DNA of 64,000 nucleotides from Bacteroidales bacterium (GTDB taxonomy: Bacteria; Bacteroidota; Bacteroidia; Bacteroidales; UBA932): the NCBI GenBank assembly GCA_017459075.1, contig JAFUDQ010000017.1, forward strand, positions 1 to 64,000, written 5' to 3'. This document shows, one piece after another, positions 24,940-34,427 of the stretch; within the stretch, counting starts at the first letter, position 1; every line of letters begins with the position of its first letter. The translations under genes and the position numbers were made by a program. A model generated the notes under the pieces. It was not told the origin of the DNA, made no database searches, and saw only the letters and a program-made list of their open reading frames with translations.

Positions 24940-27900
24940 ATGAAACACAAAACAGTCCAATTGACAAGACTGGTTGTTGTATTCTTCCTGATTCTGGGAA
25001 TGTGCCCGGCACTGCATGCGCAGAACCGGAGCATCGCCTTGAAAGGAACCATCGTAGACACCGAGGGCCTTCCCGTCATCGGTGCCAGCGTCCTTATCAA
25101 GGGTACGACAACCGGTGTGGCTGCCGATATGGATGGAAAGTTTGAGCTTTCCGTTCCCGGAGAAGCCACTATCCTGGAGGTGTCAGCCCTCGGCTACGTC
25201 GCCCAGGAAGTCAAGGTCGGCAAACAAAGGGTTTTGAATATCGTCCTCAGGGAGGATTCGGAATCCATTGAAGCGACCGTAGTCGTGGCGTATGGTACCC
25301 AGACCAAAGCAACGGTCACCGGTGCCCTTACCTCCATCGACTCAAAAGCACTGGTCAAGGCTCCTGTAGCAGACGTTACCAACGTCCTTGCAGGCCAGAT
25401 GCCGGGTGTAACCACCGTCCAGCTCAGCGGCCAGCCTGGTGAAGACTACGCAGAAATCTACATCCGTGGTGTGAGCTCGCTCTCCGACGGCGCCTCTACC
25501 CCTCTTATCCTTGTGGATGGCGTAGAGCGTTCGCTGAACACTGTAGACCCTAACGAAATCGAGAGCCTGTCCATCCTTAAGGATGCTGCCTCTACCGCTG
25601 TATTCGGTGTGCGTGGTGCAAACGGTGTTATCATTGTTACAACCAAGCGCGGTGATGCCGGCAAGCCGAAGATTTCAGTTACCTCAATCACCGGTGTACA
25701 GGTTCCCCTGTCCTTCATCAAGCAGGCAAGCAGCTACGAGTACTCCAAGTACTACAATGTCTTCCAGTGGAACGATGACAACCCTGACCAGGGCGCTTAC
25801 TTTACCAAAGAGGCTATCGAGGCTTACCGCACAGGTTCAGACCCTCTGATGTTCCCTAACCAGAACTGGACGGACCTTATGTTCCGCAAGTCGTTCCTTC
25901 AGACCAAGAACAACATCAATATTTCCGGCGGTTCAGAGAACGTTCGTTACTTCGTGTCCCTGGGTTATATGTTCCAGAACGGTCTGCTCAAGCAGATGCC
26001 TGGTCTGAATTATGACAACAACTACTCCTACGACCGTTACAACTACCGTGCGAACCTTGACTTCAAGCTTACCGGTACAACCGACATGAAGTTCAACATC
26101 AGCGGTGTTATCGGAGATACCCAGGAGCCTATCTATAACGCTTCCAACATCTGGATGCGTACGATGCTCTGGTCCCAGGCATTCTCCAGCCCTGGTATCG
26201 TAAACGGTTTCCCTATCACCCAGGTATCAGAGAATGCTGTTCCTGACGGCCTTACCCGCTGGAACGGTTTCGAGTACTGGTACGGCTACGGTTATCAGGA
26301 GAAATACAAGACATCCCTCAGTACCGACATGACCATTACCCAACGCCTGGACTTCCTGACGGAAGGCCTCAGCGTTAGCGTCAAGGGTAGCTACGGTACC
26401 GATATGTATATTACAAAGAAGCACAAGGGAAGCGGCGCTATGAAGCAGACCGTAGAGTACAAGTCCTGGAAGGACGGCTCCAATCTTGACATGACGGATC
26501 CTGACTTTGACAAGACTTATCTCTTTGTCATCTCTGGCAGCAACTATCCGCTTTCTTATGATGAGTCTACAGACAATGACAAGGACTGGTATCTTGAGGC
26601 CCGCCTGGACTATAAGCGCAAATTCGGTGGCAAGCATTCCGTCTCCGGCCTTGTTCTTTACAACCAGTCCCGCAATTATTATCCTGATTCATACGACTGG
26701 CTCCCCCGCGGCTACGTTGGCTGGGTAGGACGTGCAACCTATTCTTATGCAGACAAATACATGGTTGACGTAAGTGCAGGTTACAATGGTTCTGAGAACT
26801 TCGCCCCCGGCAAGAAGCGTTACGGTCTCTTCCCTTCAATCTCCCTCGGTTGGGTTGCATCTGAAGAGAAATTTATAAAGAATCTCGGAATAATCGACTT
26901 CCTGAAGCTCCGTGCTTCCATCGGAAAGGTTGGTAACGACCTTGGTACTTCATCCCGATTCATGTATATGGAGGGTATCTGGACGGAAGCTGGTTCCTAT
27001 CCTTTCGGTACCGGTAGCTCTTCAAGCGTTCCCCGTTACGGCCTTGGTACTCCCGGCAACCCTGGAGTTACATGGGAGACTTCCACAAAGGGTAACGTCG
27101 GTTTGGACCTTGAAATGTTCAACAGCAAGCTGCGCATGACCCTGGATTTGTTCAAGGAGCATCGTACCGGAATCCTCATCTCTCCTAACACCCTTCCTTC
27201 AATCATCGCCACAAGCCTTCCCAACATGAACCTTGGTAAGGTAGACAACAAGGGTTATGAGTTTGAAATCGGCTGGAGAGACAATATCGGCGCATTCCGT
27301 TATGATATCAATGCAAACGTAACCTTCGCCCGCAACAAGATTATCTACATGGACGAGGTTGAACCGAACTATGAGTATCAGCGCCGTACCGGCGGTTCTA
27401 CCGGAAGGTACAGCCTGTTCCAGTTTGAGCGTCTGTATCAGTATGACGATTTCTATACCGATGAGAATGGTGTATATCGCGTAAAGCCCAGCCTTCCCCA
27501 GCCTAACGGTACGGTAAAGCCTGGTGACGCCATGTACAAAGACCTTAACGGTGACGGCATCATCGACGATGAAGACCAGATGATTGACGGTTATCCCAAC
27601 AGGCCTGAATACCTGTTCGGTTCCAACTGGAAATTCGGATACAAGGGCTTCAGCCTCAACCTCAACTGGATTGCAGCTACCAATGTATGCCGTGTTTACA
27701 ACGAAGACTACCGTGTTCCTTTCACCAACACCGGTCACCGCGGACTCCTCAAGATGTTCGCAGAGAAGTGCTGGCTTCCTGAGAACTGCGAATGGACGGA
27801 GCCTCGTACAAACGGAACACTGCCCCGTATGACAAAGACTAACTACAAGTGGAATGCTAAGGACTCCACCCTTTGGACTGTGGACGCTTCCTACATCCGT

Positions 27901-28110
27901 CTTAAGAGTGCAAGCTTCGGTTATACATTCACAAATGGCAAACTCCTCAAGACTCTGGGTATCAGCAGCCTTGGTGTGATGTTTACCGGTTACAACCTTC
28001 TCACCTTCTCCAAGATGAAGCTTCAGGACCCTGAGGCCAAGTCAAGCAGTTCAAATGGTGAGTATCCTCTGGTCAAGACTTACAATATGTCACTCAATAT
28101 CAATTTCTAA
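24940..28110 (+). CDS. susC: SusC-like TonB-dependent glycan importer (first copy)
   Basis: 1056 residues. Signal peptide (to about H-A-Q), then a carboxypeptidase-regulatory-like domain (L-K-G-T-I-V-D-T-E-G-L-P-V-I-G-A-S-V to about residue 105), then the plug domain with V-V-V-A-Y-G-T-Q, the SusC signature I-R-G-V-S-S-L and L-V-D-G-V-E-R, I-L-K-D-A-A-S-T-A-V-F-G-V-R-G-A-N-G-V-I, and a 22-strand barrel ending in N-F. Imports oligosaccharides across the outer membrane with the SusD lid encoded next, using TonB energy. 21 bases after GH18 and 12 before the preferred SusD start. Confidence 0.97.
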   Translation: MKHKTVQLTRLVVVFFLILGMCPALHAQNRSIALKGTIVDTEGLPVIGASVLIKGTTTGVAADMDGKFELSVPGEATILEVSALGYVAQEVKVGKQRVLNIVLREDSESIEATVVVAYGTQTKATVTGALTSIDSKALVKAPVADVTNVLAGQMPGVTTVQLSGQPGEDYAEIYIRGVSSLSDGASTPLILVDGVERSLNTVDPNEIESLSILKDAASTAVFGVRGANGVIIVTTKRGDAGKPKISVTSITGVQVPLSFIKQASSYEYSKYYNVFQWNDDNPDQGAYFTKEAIEAYRTGSDPLMFPNQNWTDLMFRKSFLQTKNNINISGGSENVRYFVSLGYMFQNGLLKQMPGLNYDNNYSYDRYNYRANLDFKLTGTTDMKFNISGVIGDTQEPIYNASNIWMRTMLWSQAFSSPGIVNGFPITQVSENAVPDGLTRWNGFEYWYGYGYQEKYKTSLSTDMTITQRLDFLTEGLSVSVKGSYGTDMYITKKHKGSGAMKQTVEYKSWKDGSNLDMTDPDFDKTYLFVISGSNYPLSYDESTDNDKDWYLEARLDYKRKFGGKHSVSGLVLYNQSRNYYPDSYDWLPRGYVGWVGRATYSYADKYMVDVSAGYNGSENFAPGKKRYGLFPSISLGWVASEEKFIKNLGIIDFLKLRASIGKVGNDLGTSSRFMYMEGIWTEAGSYPFGTGSSSSVPRYGLGTPGNPGVTWETSTKGNVGLDLEMFNSKLRMTLDLFKEHRTGILISPNTLPSIIATSLPNMNLGKVDNKGYEFEIGWRDNIGAFRYDINANVTFARNKIIYMDEVEPNYEYQRRTGGSTGRYSLFQFERLYQYDDFYTDENGVYRVKPSLPQPNGTVKPGDAMYKDLNGDGIIDDEDQMIDGYPNRPEYLFGSNWKFGYKGFSLNLNWIAATNVCRVYNEDYRVPFTNTGHRGLLKMFAEKCWLPENCEWTEPRTNGTLPRMTKTNYKWNAKDSTLWTVDASYIRLKSASFGYTFTNGKLLKTLGISSLGVMFTGYNLLTFSKMKLQDPEAKSSSSNGEYPLVKTYNMSLNINF

Positions 28111-28122
28111 TCCGTGCAAGCT

Positions 28123-29946
28123 ATGAAAAAGTATATTATAAGATTGATGTCAGTCCTGCTTGGTGCAGGTGCCCTGATTGCTTGCGAGAGCTTGAAACTT
28201 GGTGACGAGGGTCTGAGCAAGGCTCCGGAGACCTCCGGCGCAACAGTCGACACTCTGTTTGCAACCCTCAAGGATGCGGACAAGGTACTTGCACAGGCTT
28301 ACTGGTTCCTTCCTTACGGCATAGTCTCAGACTTTGACAACAGGATGGGAAGCGACCAGCTGGAAGCCCTTACAGACCATTATATCAGCAATAAGGTAAC
28401 GGACAGCGACGGGCCCAACCTCCTTTATTACAACGGCGCCCTGAGCGCAAGTACAAGCATGCGCAAATACATGGCATACAACTTCGGAGGCACTTCCGAC
28501 GACCGTGACTATTACGCAATACGTTATGGCTGGCTCTTTCTTGAGAATGCGGACAGGATTCCCAACGCTTCCCCGGCAGAGGTTGCCCGCAAGAAGGCAG
28601 AGGCAAAGGTTTGTATCGCCCTCGCATATTCAAATATGCTTCGTTACGTAGGCGGTGTCCCGCTTATTGACCATGCGGTACGTGCCGACGAAACAATGGA
28701 ATATCCCCGTGCTACATTCGCAGAGACCGTAGACTTCATCGTCAAGCTTTGTGACGAGGCTGCCCCGGACCTGCCCTGGTACACCAATCAGACCGATGAC
28801 GGCCGCATGACCCGCGCCGCCGCCCTGGGCCTCAAGCTCCGTGTCCTTTGCTTCGCTGCCAGCCCTACCTTCAACTCTGCAACTCCCTGGAGGTCCGATG
28901 CCAACGAGTATCATTGCTATACCAACTATGATGCAAACCGCTGGAAAAGGGCCAAGGATGCAGCTGACGAGTTCATGACCCAACTCATCAACAACGGTTA
29001 CTACCAGATGGTTCAGGCAACTCCTGATGCCACCGGCGTCATCAGCCCGCGTCAGTATCGTCTTGCATACCGCAAGGGTTATTTCAACCGCGGTACAACA
29101 GAGTGCATCATTTCTACCCGCAAGAGCAACAGCACCAGCTATCATGACTCCATGATTAAGGATGCCGGCAACTATGGAAACGGCTGTACCCTTAATTATG
29201 TGAACAAGTTCGGTTGGGCCGATGGTTCCGATTTCCCTGAGAACTTCGACTGGGAGAATCCTCCCCAGGAGCCTTTCTTCAGAGCTGATCCCGCAGGAAC
29301 CCTTGTTGTAGGCGGTATGGCATTCACAGAAACCCGCGACCCCCGTCTTTATGAGAATGTTGCCGTTCCCGGCGATATCTGGAGAGACGGTACCGTAGGC
29401 CGTGCTTACGACAACCACCGTTATCGTCAGGCAAACTGCCCCGGTTTCCTCCAGATGAAGTACGTCCTTCAGCAGAGCACAGACCGTAACACTCCTCCTC
29501 ACTGGTGCCTGATGCGTCTCCCTGAGGTTCTCCTTAGTGCAGCAGAGGCATACAACGAGGCTGACGGAGGCCCTTCAGAGAAGCCTTACGGATGGGTTAA
29601 CGCCGTCCGTGCACGCGTCGGCCTTAGCCCTCTCCAGGACGGTATGTCCAAGGAAGAGTTCCGCAAGGCTATCCTTCGTGAGCGCGACTGTGAGTTCGGC
29701 TTCGAGGAAGTCCGCTGGTTCGATATGGTCCGCTGGGGCCTTACCGAAGCCTTCACCACTCCGCTTTCCGCCCTTTCTTCCATTGGAAACAAGGACAGCG
29801 AGGCTACTTCATTCACATTCAAGGTCAGAGCTTCCTTCCCTGCCCGTAGCTGGTGGACAAACTGGGATACCAAGTGGTATCTTTGCCCTATCCCCACTGT
29901 AGAGATTAACAAGGGTTACGGAATGACTCAGAATCCGGGTTGGTAA
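28123..29946 (+). CDS. susD: SusD/RagB-like glycan-binding lipoprotein (first copy)
   Basis: 607 residues from the ATG at 28123; a GTG nine bases earlier is in frame but unlikely. Lipoprotein signal ending A-L-I-A-C. Surface lid that captures glycan for the SusC barrel. Seen: the tetratricopeptide-like helices with A-L-A-Y-S-N-M-L-R-Y-V-G-G-V-P-L-I, A-A-L-G-L-K-L-R-V-L, and the C-terminal R-P-like block L-M-R-L-P-E-V-L-L-S-A-A-E-A-Y-N-E with F-R-K-A-I-L-R-E-R-D-C-E-F-G-F-E, diagnostic for SusD. Somewhat longer than typical (500-570), mainly in the middle loops. Confidence 0.96.
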   Translation: MKKYIIRLMSVLLGAGALIACESLKLGDEGLSKAPETSGATVDTLFATLKDADKVLAQAYWFLPYGIVSDFDNRMGSDQLEALTDHYISNKVTDSDGPNLLYYNGALSASTSMRKYMAYNFGGTSDDRDYYAIRYGWLFLENADRIPNASPAEVARKKAEAKVCIALAYSNMLRYVGGVPLIDHAVRADETMEYPRATFAETVDFIVKLCDEAAPDLPWYTNQTDDGRMTRAAALGLKLRVLCFAASPTFNSATPWRSDANEYHCYTNYDANRWKRAKDAADEFMTQLINNGYYQMVQATPDATGVISPRQYRLAYRKGYFNRGTTECIISTRKSNSTSYHDSMIKDAGNYGNGCTLNYVNKFGWADGSDFPENFDWENPPQEPFFRADPAGTLVVGGMAFTETRDPRLYENVAVPGDIWRDGTVGRAYDNHRYRQANCPGFLQMKYVLQQSTDRNTPPHWCLMRLPEVLLSAAEAYNEADGGPSEKPYGWVNAVRARVGLSPLQDGMSKEEFRKAILRERDCEFGFEEVRWFDMVRWGLTEAFTTPLSALSSIGNKDSEATSFTFKVRASFPARSWWTNWDTKWYLCPIPTVEINKGYGMTQNPGW

Positions 29947-29966
29947 ACTAAAAATTGTACCCGAAG

Positions 29967-32702
29967 ATGAAAAGATTATACGCATATATTATTGTTCCTC
30001 TGATGTTGCTGGGCTTTATCGCTTCCGCGCAGGAAACGACCGCCTACACCCAGATGGACTCCATAGTGATTGGCAATCCTTTCCGGATCAAGGCTGTCGG
30101 GACTGCGTCCAAATGCGAGGCTGTCTTTGACAAGAGCCCGGAGATTGACATTGCCAAGGCCCTTTATGGACAGTTCTCCGGACTCCTTGTAAAGCAGGGA
30201 ACCGGAAGAAGCGAAGAGAATCAGTCCAAGTTGAGGCTTCACGGCCATAGCCCGCTGATCCTGGTAGACGGTTATCCGCGCGAGCTCAATGACCTGACAG
30301 GTGTAGAGATTGAATCGATATCCGTCCTCAAGGATGCTGCTTCGGCTGCAATTTACGGTGTACGCGGTGGTAACGGAGTTATCATGATTACTACCAAACG
30401 TGGCAAGATTACCCCTCTCAAGGTAACTGCAAAATACCAGTATGGTATGGCTACCATGTTCCGCGCACCTGAATTTGCAGATGCTTATACCTACGGTTAT
30501 TTCGTAAACCAGGCCCGTGAGCTTGACGGCCTTGCTGCAAAATACACAAACAACGAGCTTTACGCCCTGTACACCGGAGGTTATCCTTACGCTTATCCTA
30601 ATGTAGACTGGTGGGATCAGGTTTACCGTAGTCACGGAGACAACCATCGCGCCCAGTTCACTTTCACAGGCGGTAACCAGAACTTCCGTTACTTCGCCGC
30701 CCTTGATTACTACAAGGATGACGCCCTTTACGTCAAACCTACGGCCGACGACCGCTACAACGCAAAGGTTTATGACAACCGTCTTGGCCTCCGCGCCAAT
30801 GTAGACGTGAACCTCACGGAGACAACTTCCATGAAGCTCGGCGTCATGGCCCGCCTGTCAGAGTTCAATACTCCCAACTGGGACACCCGCATAGAAAAGG
30901 TTCTCTACAACCTGCCCGCAGCAGCCTTCCCCATCAAACAGGAAGACGGTACTTACGGCGGCTCTTCAATCTATGGTGCAAACAACCCCGTAGCCATCCT
31001 GAACGAAACCGGTCAGCATCAGTATTCACAGACCAAGGTTCTTGCCGATATGGTTCTCCGCCAGGACCTGAGTGGCCTTACTCCCGGCCTGTCAGCCGAT
31101 GCCAACATCGCCTTTGACTATCTTGGTAAGATGACTGAAGTGGCATCCAAGGAGTACCAGTATTCAGAGCTTGTCGGCCGTGTTTACATGAACGGCGCCA
31201 ATACTATGATTCGTACGGAGCAGAAATACTACGGAAACAACTCCAAGAACGTAAGCTTCGACCACTGGTTCAACAGCCTCCTCATGAAATTTGAGGTCCA
31301 GGGCCGCGTCAACTGGGAACGCAATTTCGGCAAAAACCATGTAGATGCCCATGTTGCATACCGCCAGCGTTCATGGATTGAGAATGAGCGTAATGCCTCC
31401 CAGAAGACCCAGGAAATCCTTGGTAGCGTAAGCTGGAACTATGACAACCGATTCTTCGCAGACGTAGTCCTGAACTATTCAGGTACCGCTTATCTCCCGG
31501 AGGGTGACAGGTTCAACTTCTATCCTGCCATCAACCTTGCCGCTATCGTATCCCGCGAGCCTTATGTTAAGGTTTACGGTTCTGCCGGCCTCTCAGGTGC
31601 AGACTTTGACATGGAGCACGAACTTTTCCGTCAGGGCTACGGCAGCAGCAACGGCCACGGCTTCTACTTTGTAGATGGCTCATCCTCTTCAGGAAGGGCG
31701 GAAGGAGACATGGCAGCCCTTACCCTTGCTCCTGAGCTCTCAAAGAAGGTTAACTTCGGAGTGGATGCCAAATTCTTCAAGAACAGGCTTGCAGTAAACG
31801 CAGAGGCCTTCTATGAGAAGAGGGAAAACATCCTCATCGACCCTTCCAATATCTCCGGTGTCATCGGTATTGGTGTAAGCGAGCAGAGCCTTGGCGAAGA
31901 AAGCTACAAGGGTGCTGATTTGAGTCTCTCCTGGGATGACAAGATCGGCAATGTAACCTACGGAGTTTACGCCAACGGAGGATGGCTCACCAGCGAAGTT
32001 ATCAATGACGGTCAGGCTTATCAGCCATTCGACTACCTTTACCATAAGGGCAACCGCGTAGGCCAGCGCTATGGTCTTGAGGTTATCGGCATCTTCCAGA
32101 ATCAGCTGGAAATCAACAACAGCCCCCGTCAGACCTTCAGCGACGTAAGGCCCGGTGACCTTAAGTATCGCGACCAGAACGGTGACGGCGTAATTGACAA
32201 GCAGGACGTTGTAAAGATGTTCGGTTCCACGTTGCCTCTGTTCAACTTCGGATTCGGCTTCAATGTGGGTTGGAAGGGATTTAAGGTATTTGCAGACTTC
32301 CAGGGTGCTACGGGTGTAACCGTAAGCCTGCTGGATTCCCCTCTGTACCAGCCTCTCGTCAGCAACAGCACCATCTCAACAACCTTCCTTTCACGTGAGA
32401 TTCCCTGGACTCCGGAGAATGCAGAGATTGCTACAATGCCTCGTCTGACAACTCTTGAGAACAGCAACAACTACCGTGCAAACTCCCTGTGGTACCGCGA
32501 CGGCTCTTACATCAAACTGCGCAACGTAGGCGTTTCCTACACCTTCGGCAAGAAGATGCTCAAGCTTTGCGATGCTACGCTTACCCTTAGTGCAACCAAC
32601 GTATTCAGCCTTGATAACATCAAGTTCGCCGATCCTGAGCAGTTGGGCGCATATTATCCTACTACCCGCGTCTTCTGGGCCGGTGTCAAGTTTAATTTCT
32701 AA
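29967..32702 (+). CDS. susC: SusC-like TonB-dependent receptor (second copy, no N-terminal CarboxypepD domain)
   Basis: 911 residues from the ATG at 29967; a TTG at 29955 would add four residues. Signal peptide to about S-A-Q. Unlike the first SusC it has no carboxypeptidase-regulatory-like domain: the plug begins within about 60 residues (I-D-I-A-K-A-L-Y-G-Q-F-S-G-L-L-V-K-Q) and runs through L-I-L-V-D-G-Y-P-R-E-L and S-V-L-K-D-A-A-S-A-A-I-Y-G-V-R-G-G-N-G. The barrel ends W-A-G-V-K-F-N-F. Pairs with the following SusD. Two SusCD pairs in one operon suggest import of two different product sizes or a broader substrate set (inference). Confidence 0.95.
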   Translation: MKRLYAYIIVPLMLLGFIASAQETTAYTQMDSIVIGNPFRIKAVGTASKCEAVFDKSPEIDIAKALYGQFSGLLVKQGTGRSEENQSKLRLHGHSPLILVDGYPRELNDLTGVEIESISVLKDAASAAIYGVRGGNGVIMITTKRGKITPLKVTAKYQYGMATMFRAPEFADAYTYGYFVNQARELDGLAAKYTNNELYALYTGGYPYAYPNVDWWDQVYRSHGDNHRAQFTFTGGNQNFRYFAALDYYKDDALYVKPTADDRYNAKVYDNRLGLRANVDVNLTETTSMKLGVMARLSEFNTPNWDTRIEKVLYNLPAAAFPIKQEDGTYGGSSIYGANNPVAILNETGQHQYSQTKVLADMVLRQDLSGLTPGLSADANIAFDYLGKMTEVASKEYQYSELVGRVYMNGANTMIRTEQKYYGNNSKNVSFDHWFNSLLMKFEVQGRVNWERNFGKNHVDAHVAYRQRSWIENERNASQKTQEILGSVSWNYDNRFFADVVLNYSGTAYLPEGDRFNFYPAINLAAIVSREPYVKVYGSAGLSGADFDMEHELFRQGYGSSNGHGFYFVDGSSSSGRAEGDMAALTLAPELSKKVNFGVDAKFFKNRLAVNAEAFYEKRENILIDPSNISGVIGIGVSEQSLGEESYKGADLSLSWDDKIGNVTYGVYANGGWLTSEVINDGQAYQPFDYLYHKGNRVGQRYGLEVIGIFQNQLEINNSPRQTFSDVRPGDLKYRDQNGDGVIDKQDVVKMFGSTLPLFNFGFGFNVGWKGFKVFADFQGATGVTVSLLDSPLYQPLVSNSTISTTFLSREIPWTPENAEIATMPRLTTLENSNNYRANSLWYRDGSYIKLRNVGVSYTFGKKMLKLCDATLTLSATNVFSLDNIKFADPEQLGAYYPTTRVFWAGVKFNF

Positions 32703-32715
32703 ACCGGGAAACGAT

Positions 32716-34395
32716 ATGAAAAAGTTATTTTACATTTTATCGACAGTCCTGATGATGTCAGGATGCAACTTCCTGGACTTCGACGAGACCTCCGGACTCT
32801 ATAACCGGGAAGATATGTATGCTACGTTCAGTAACATAAAGAGTATGCTTACCAATATCTATGGCTATCTGCCAAACAAGGATATTGTAGACGTCGGTGA
32901 AGCGATGAGGGAATGCGGCAGCGATGACGCAGAATTCGGAGATCCCGATGCAAGCGTACAGAACTTCAACAACGGCAACTGGTCCGCCCTTTCCACCCTG
33001 GATACCAAGTGGTCTTTGTACAACGGAATCCGCAGTGCAAACGAGTTCCTTGAGTCTTTTGAGAAAGTAGACCTGAGCCTATACCAGTATGATGGAAGTT
33101 ACGATCTCTGGCAGGAACACATGAAGTATTTCCCTTACCAGGCCCGCGTACTTCGCGCATACTTCTTCTTTGACCTCGCCCGCCGTTACGGAGACATTCC
33201 TATGCCTCTTAAAATGCTCTCCATCGAGGAGGCTAACAGCATAGAAAAGACCCCTTTCGCCGATGTTATCGCCTTCATCGTTTCAGAGTGCAACGACTGT
33301 ATCGCCAACCTTCCTGCTACTTACGTAGGCTTGCAGAATAATGAGTATGGCCGTGCAACCAAGGGTTTTGCCATGGCTCTCAAGGCAAAGGCCCTCCTTT
33401 ACGCCGCCAGCCCTCTGCATAATCCTTCAAACGACAAGAGCAAGTGGCTTGCAGCTGCAGTCGCCGCCCAGGATATCATCGACTCCGGTCTTTATACACT
33501 TGACCCGGGCCAGAAGGTTAATAAAATCGACTCTCCTGAAAACATTTTCATCATAATGCGTTCAGAAAGCTCCAGCTTCGAGCTGTACAACTTCCCGCCA
33601 CGCTTTACTGAAGGAAAACGTACTTATATTTCAGGAACCTATCCTACACAGAACCTTGTAGATGCCTTTGAGACAGAGAACGGATACGACATCACCCTCA
33701 CCGCCAACGGTTGGTCTACCGCCGATCCTGACTTTGACCTTTCAGAGCCTTACAAGGGACGTGATCCTCGTTTTGAGCAGACAATACTTGCTAACGGTAT
33801 GACTTTCAAAGGCGCCAAGATTGAGACCTTCGAGGGTGGAGCCGATTACTCTGCCACCCGTGCAGACCTTGGTACTCCTACCGGCTACTATCTGCGCAAG
33901 TATATAGAGGAATCTACCAGCTTCGTTTCAGAGGCTACCGTCAAGAACAAACACCACTGGGTTGTATTCCGTTACGCAGAGGCCCTTCTTGCTTACGCAG
34001 AGGCTGCCAATGAGTACTTTGGCAATCCTGACCAGTCCGACGGTACCCTCAAACTGTCAGCCGCCGCTGCCATCAATCAGGTAAGGGCAAATGCCGGAAT
34101 GCCTGATGTAAGGGCAACGGATTATGCAAGCTTCCAGGATGCCGTAAGGCGTGAGTGGAGGGTTGAGTTCGCATTTGAAGACCATCGTTTCTGGGATGTA
34201 CGCCGATGGAAGATTGGTGGCAACACCCAGACCCAGATCGACGGCGCCCATATCGCCAAAGTAGGCAACAGGCTGGAATACGGCCGTATGATGGTTGAGC
34301 GCAGGACATGGTCAGAGAAGATGAACCTTTATCCTATCCCTCAGTCAGAGCTTTACGTCAACACGAATCTTAATCCTCAAAATACCGGATGGTAG
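32716..34395 (+). CDS. susD: SusD/RagB-like glycan-binding lipoprotein (second copy)
   Basis: 559 residues from the ATG at 32716, which gives the lipoprotein signal M-K-K-L-F-Y-I-L-S-T-V-L ending M-S-G-C. The same frame is open upstream inside the susC gene but that part is not a signal. SusD marks: F-F-D-L-A-R-R-Y-G-D-I-P, A-L-K-A-K-A-L-L-Y-A-A-S-P-L-H-N, V-F-R-Y-A-E-A-L-L-A-Y-A-E-A-A-N-E, and V-R-R-E-W-R-V-E-F-A-F-E-D-H-R-F-W-D-V-R. Distinct from the first SusD in length and detail, so an old rather than recent duplication. Followed 32 bases later by the first BACON lipoprotein. Confidence 0.96.
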   Translation: MKKLFYILSTVLMMSGCNFLDFDETSGLYNREDMYATFSNIKSMLTNIYGYLPNKDIVDVGEAMRECGSDDAEFGDPDASVQNFNNGNWSALSTLDTKWSLYNGIRSANEFLESFEKVDLSLYQYDGSYDLWQEHMKYFPYQARVLRAYFFFDLARRYGDIPMPLKMLSIEEANSIEKTPFADVIAFIVSECNDCIANLPATYVGLQNNEYGRATKGFAMALKAKALLYAASPLHNPSNDKSKWLAAAVAAQDIIDSGLYTLDPGQKVNKIDSPENIFIIMRSESSSFELYNFPPRFTEGKRTYISGTYPTQNLVDAFETENGYDITLTANGWSTADPDFDLSEPYKGRDPRFEQTILANGMTFKGAKIETFEGGADYSATRADLGTPTGYYLRKYIEESTSFVSEATVKNKHHWVVFRYAEALLAYAEAANEYFGNPDQSDGTLKLSAAAAINQVRANAGMPDVRATDYASFQDAVRREWRVEFAFEDHRFWDVRRWKIGGNTQTQIDGAHIAKVGNRLEYGRMMVERRTWSEKMNLYPIPQSELYVNTNLNPQNTGW

Positions 34396-34427
34396 AAGTC
34401 TTAATCCTGAAAAAAACAAAAAGCTAT

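Noticed and set aside
28630-29502. A 290-codon minus-strand open frame opposite the first susD
   Set aside because: Shadow of a conserved SusD gene, with no start context and no recognisable domain.
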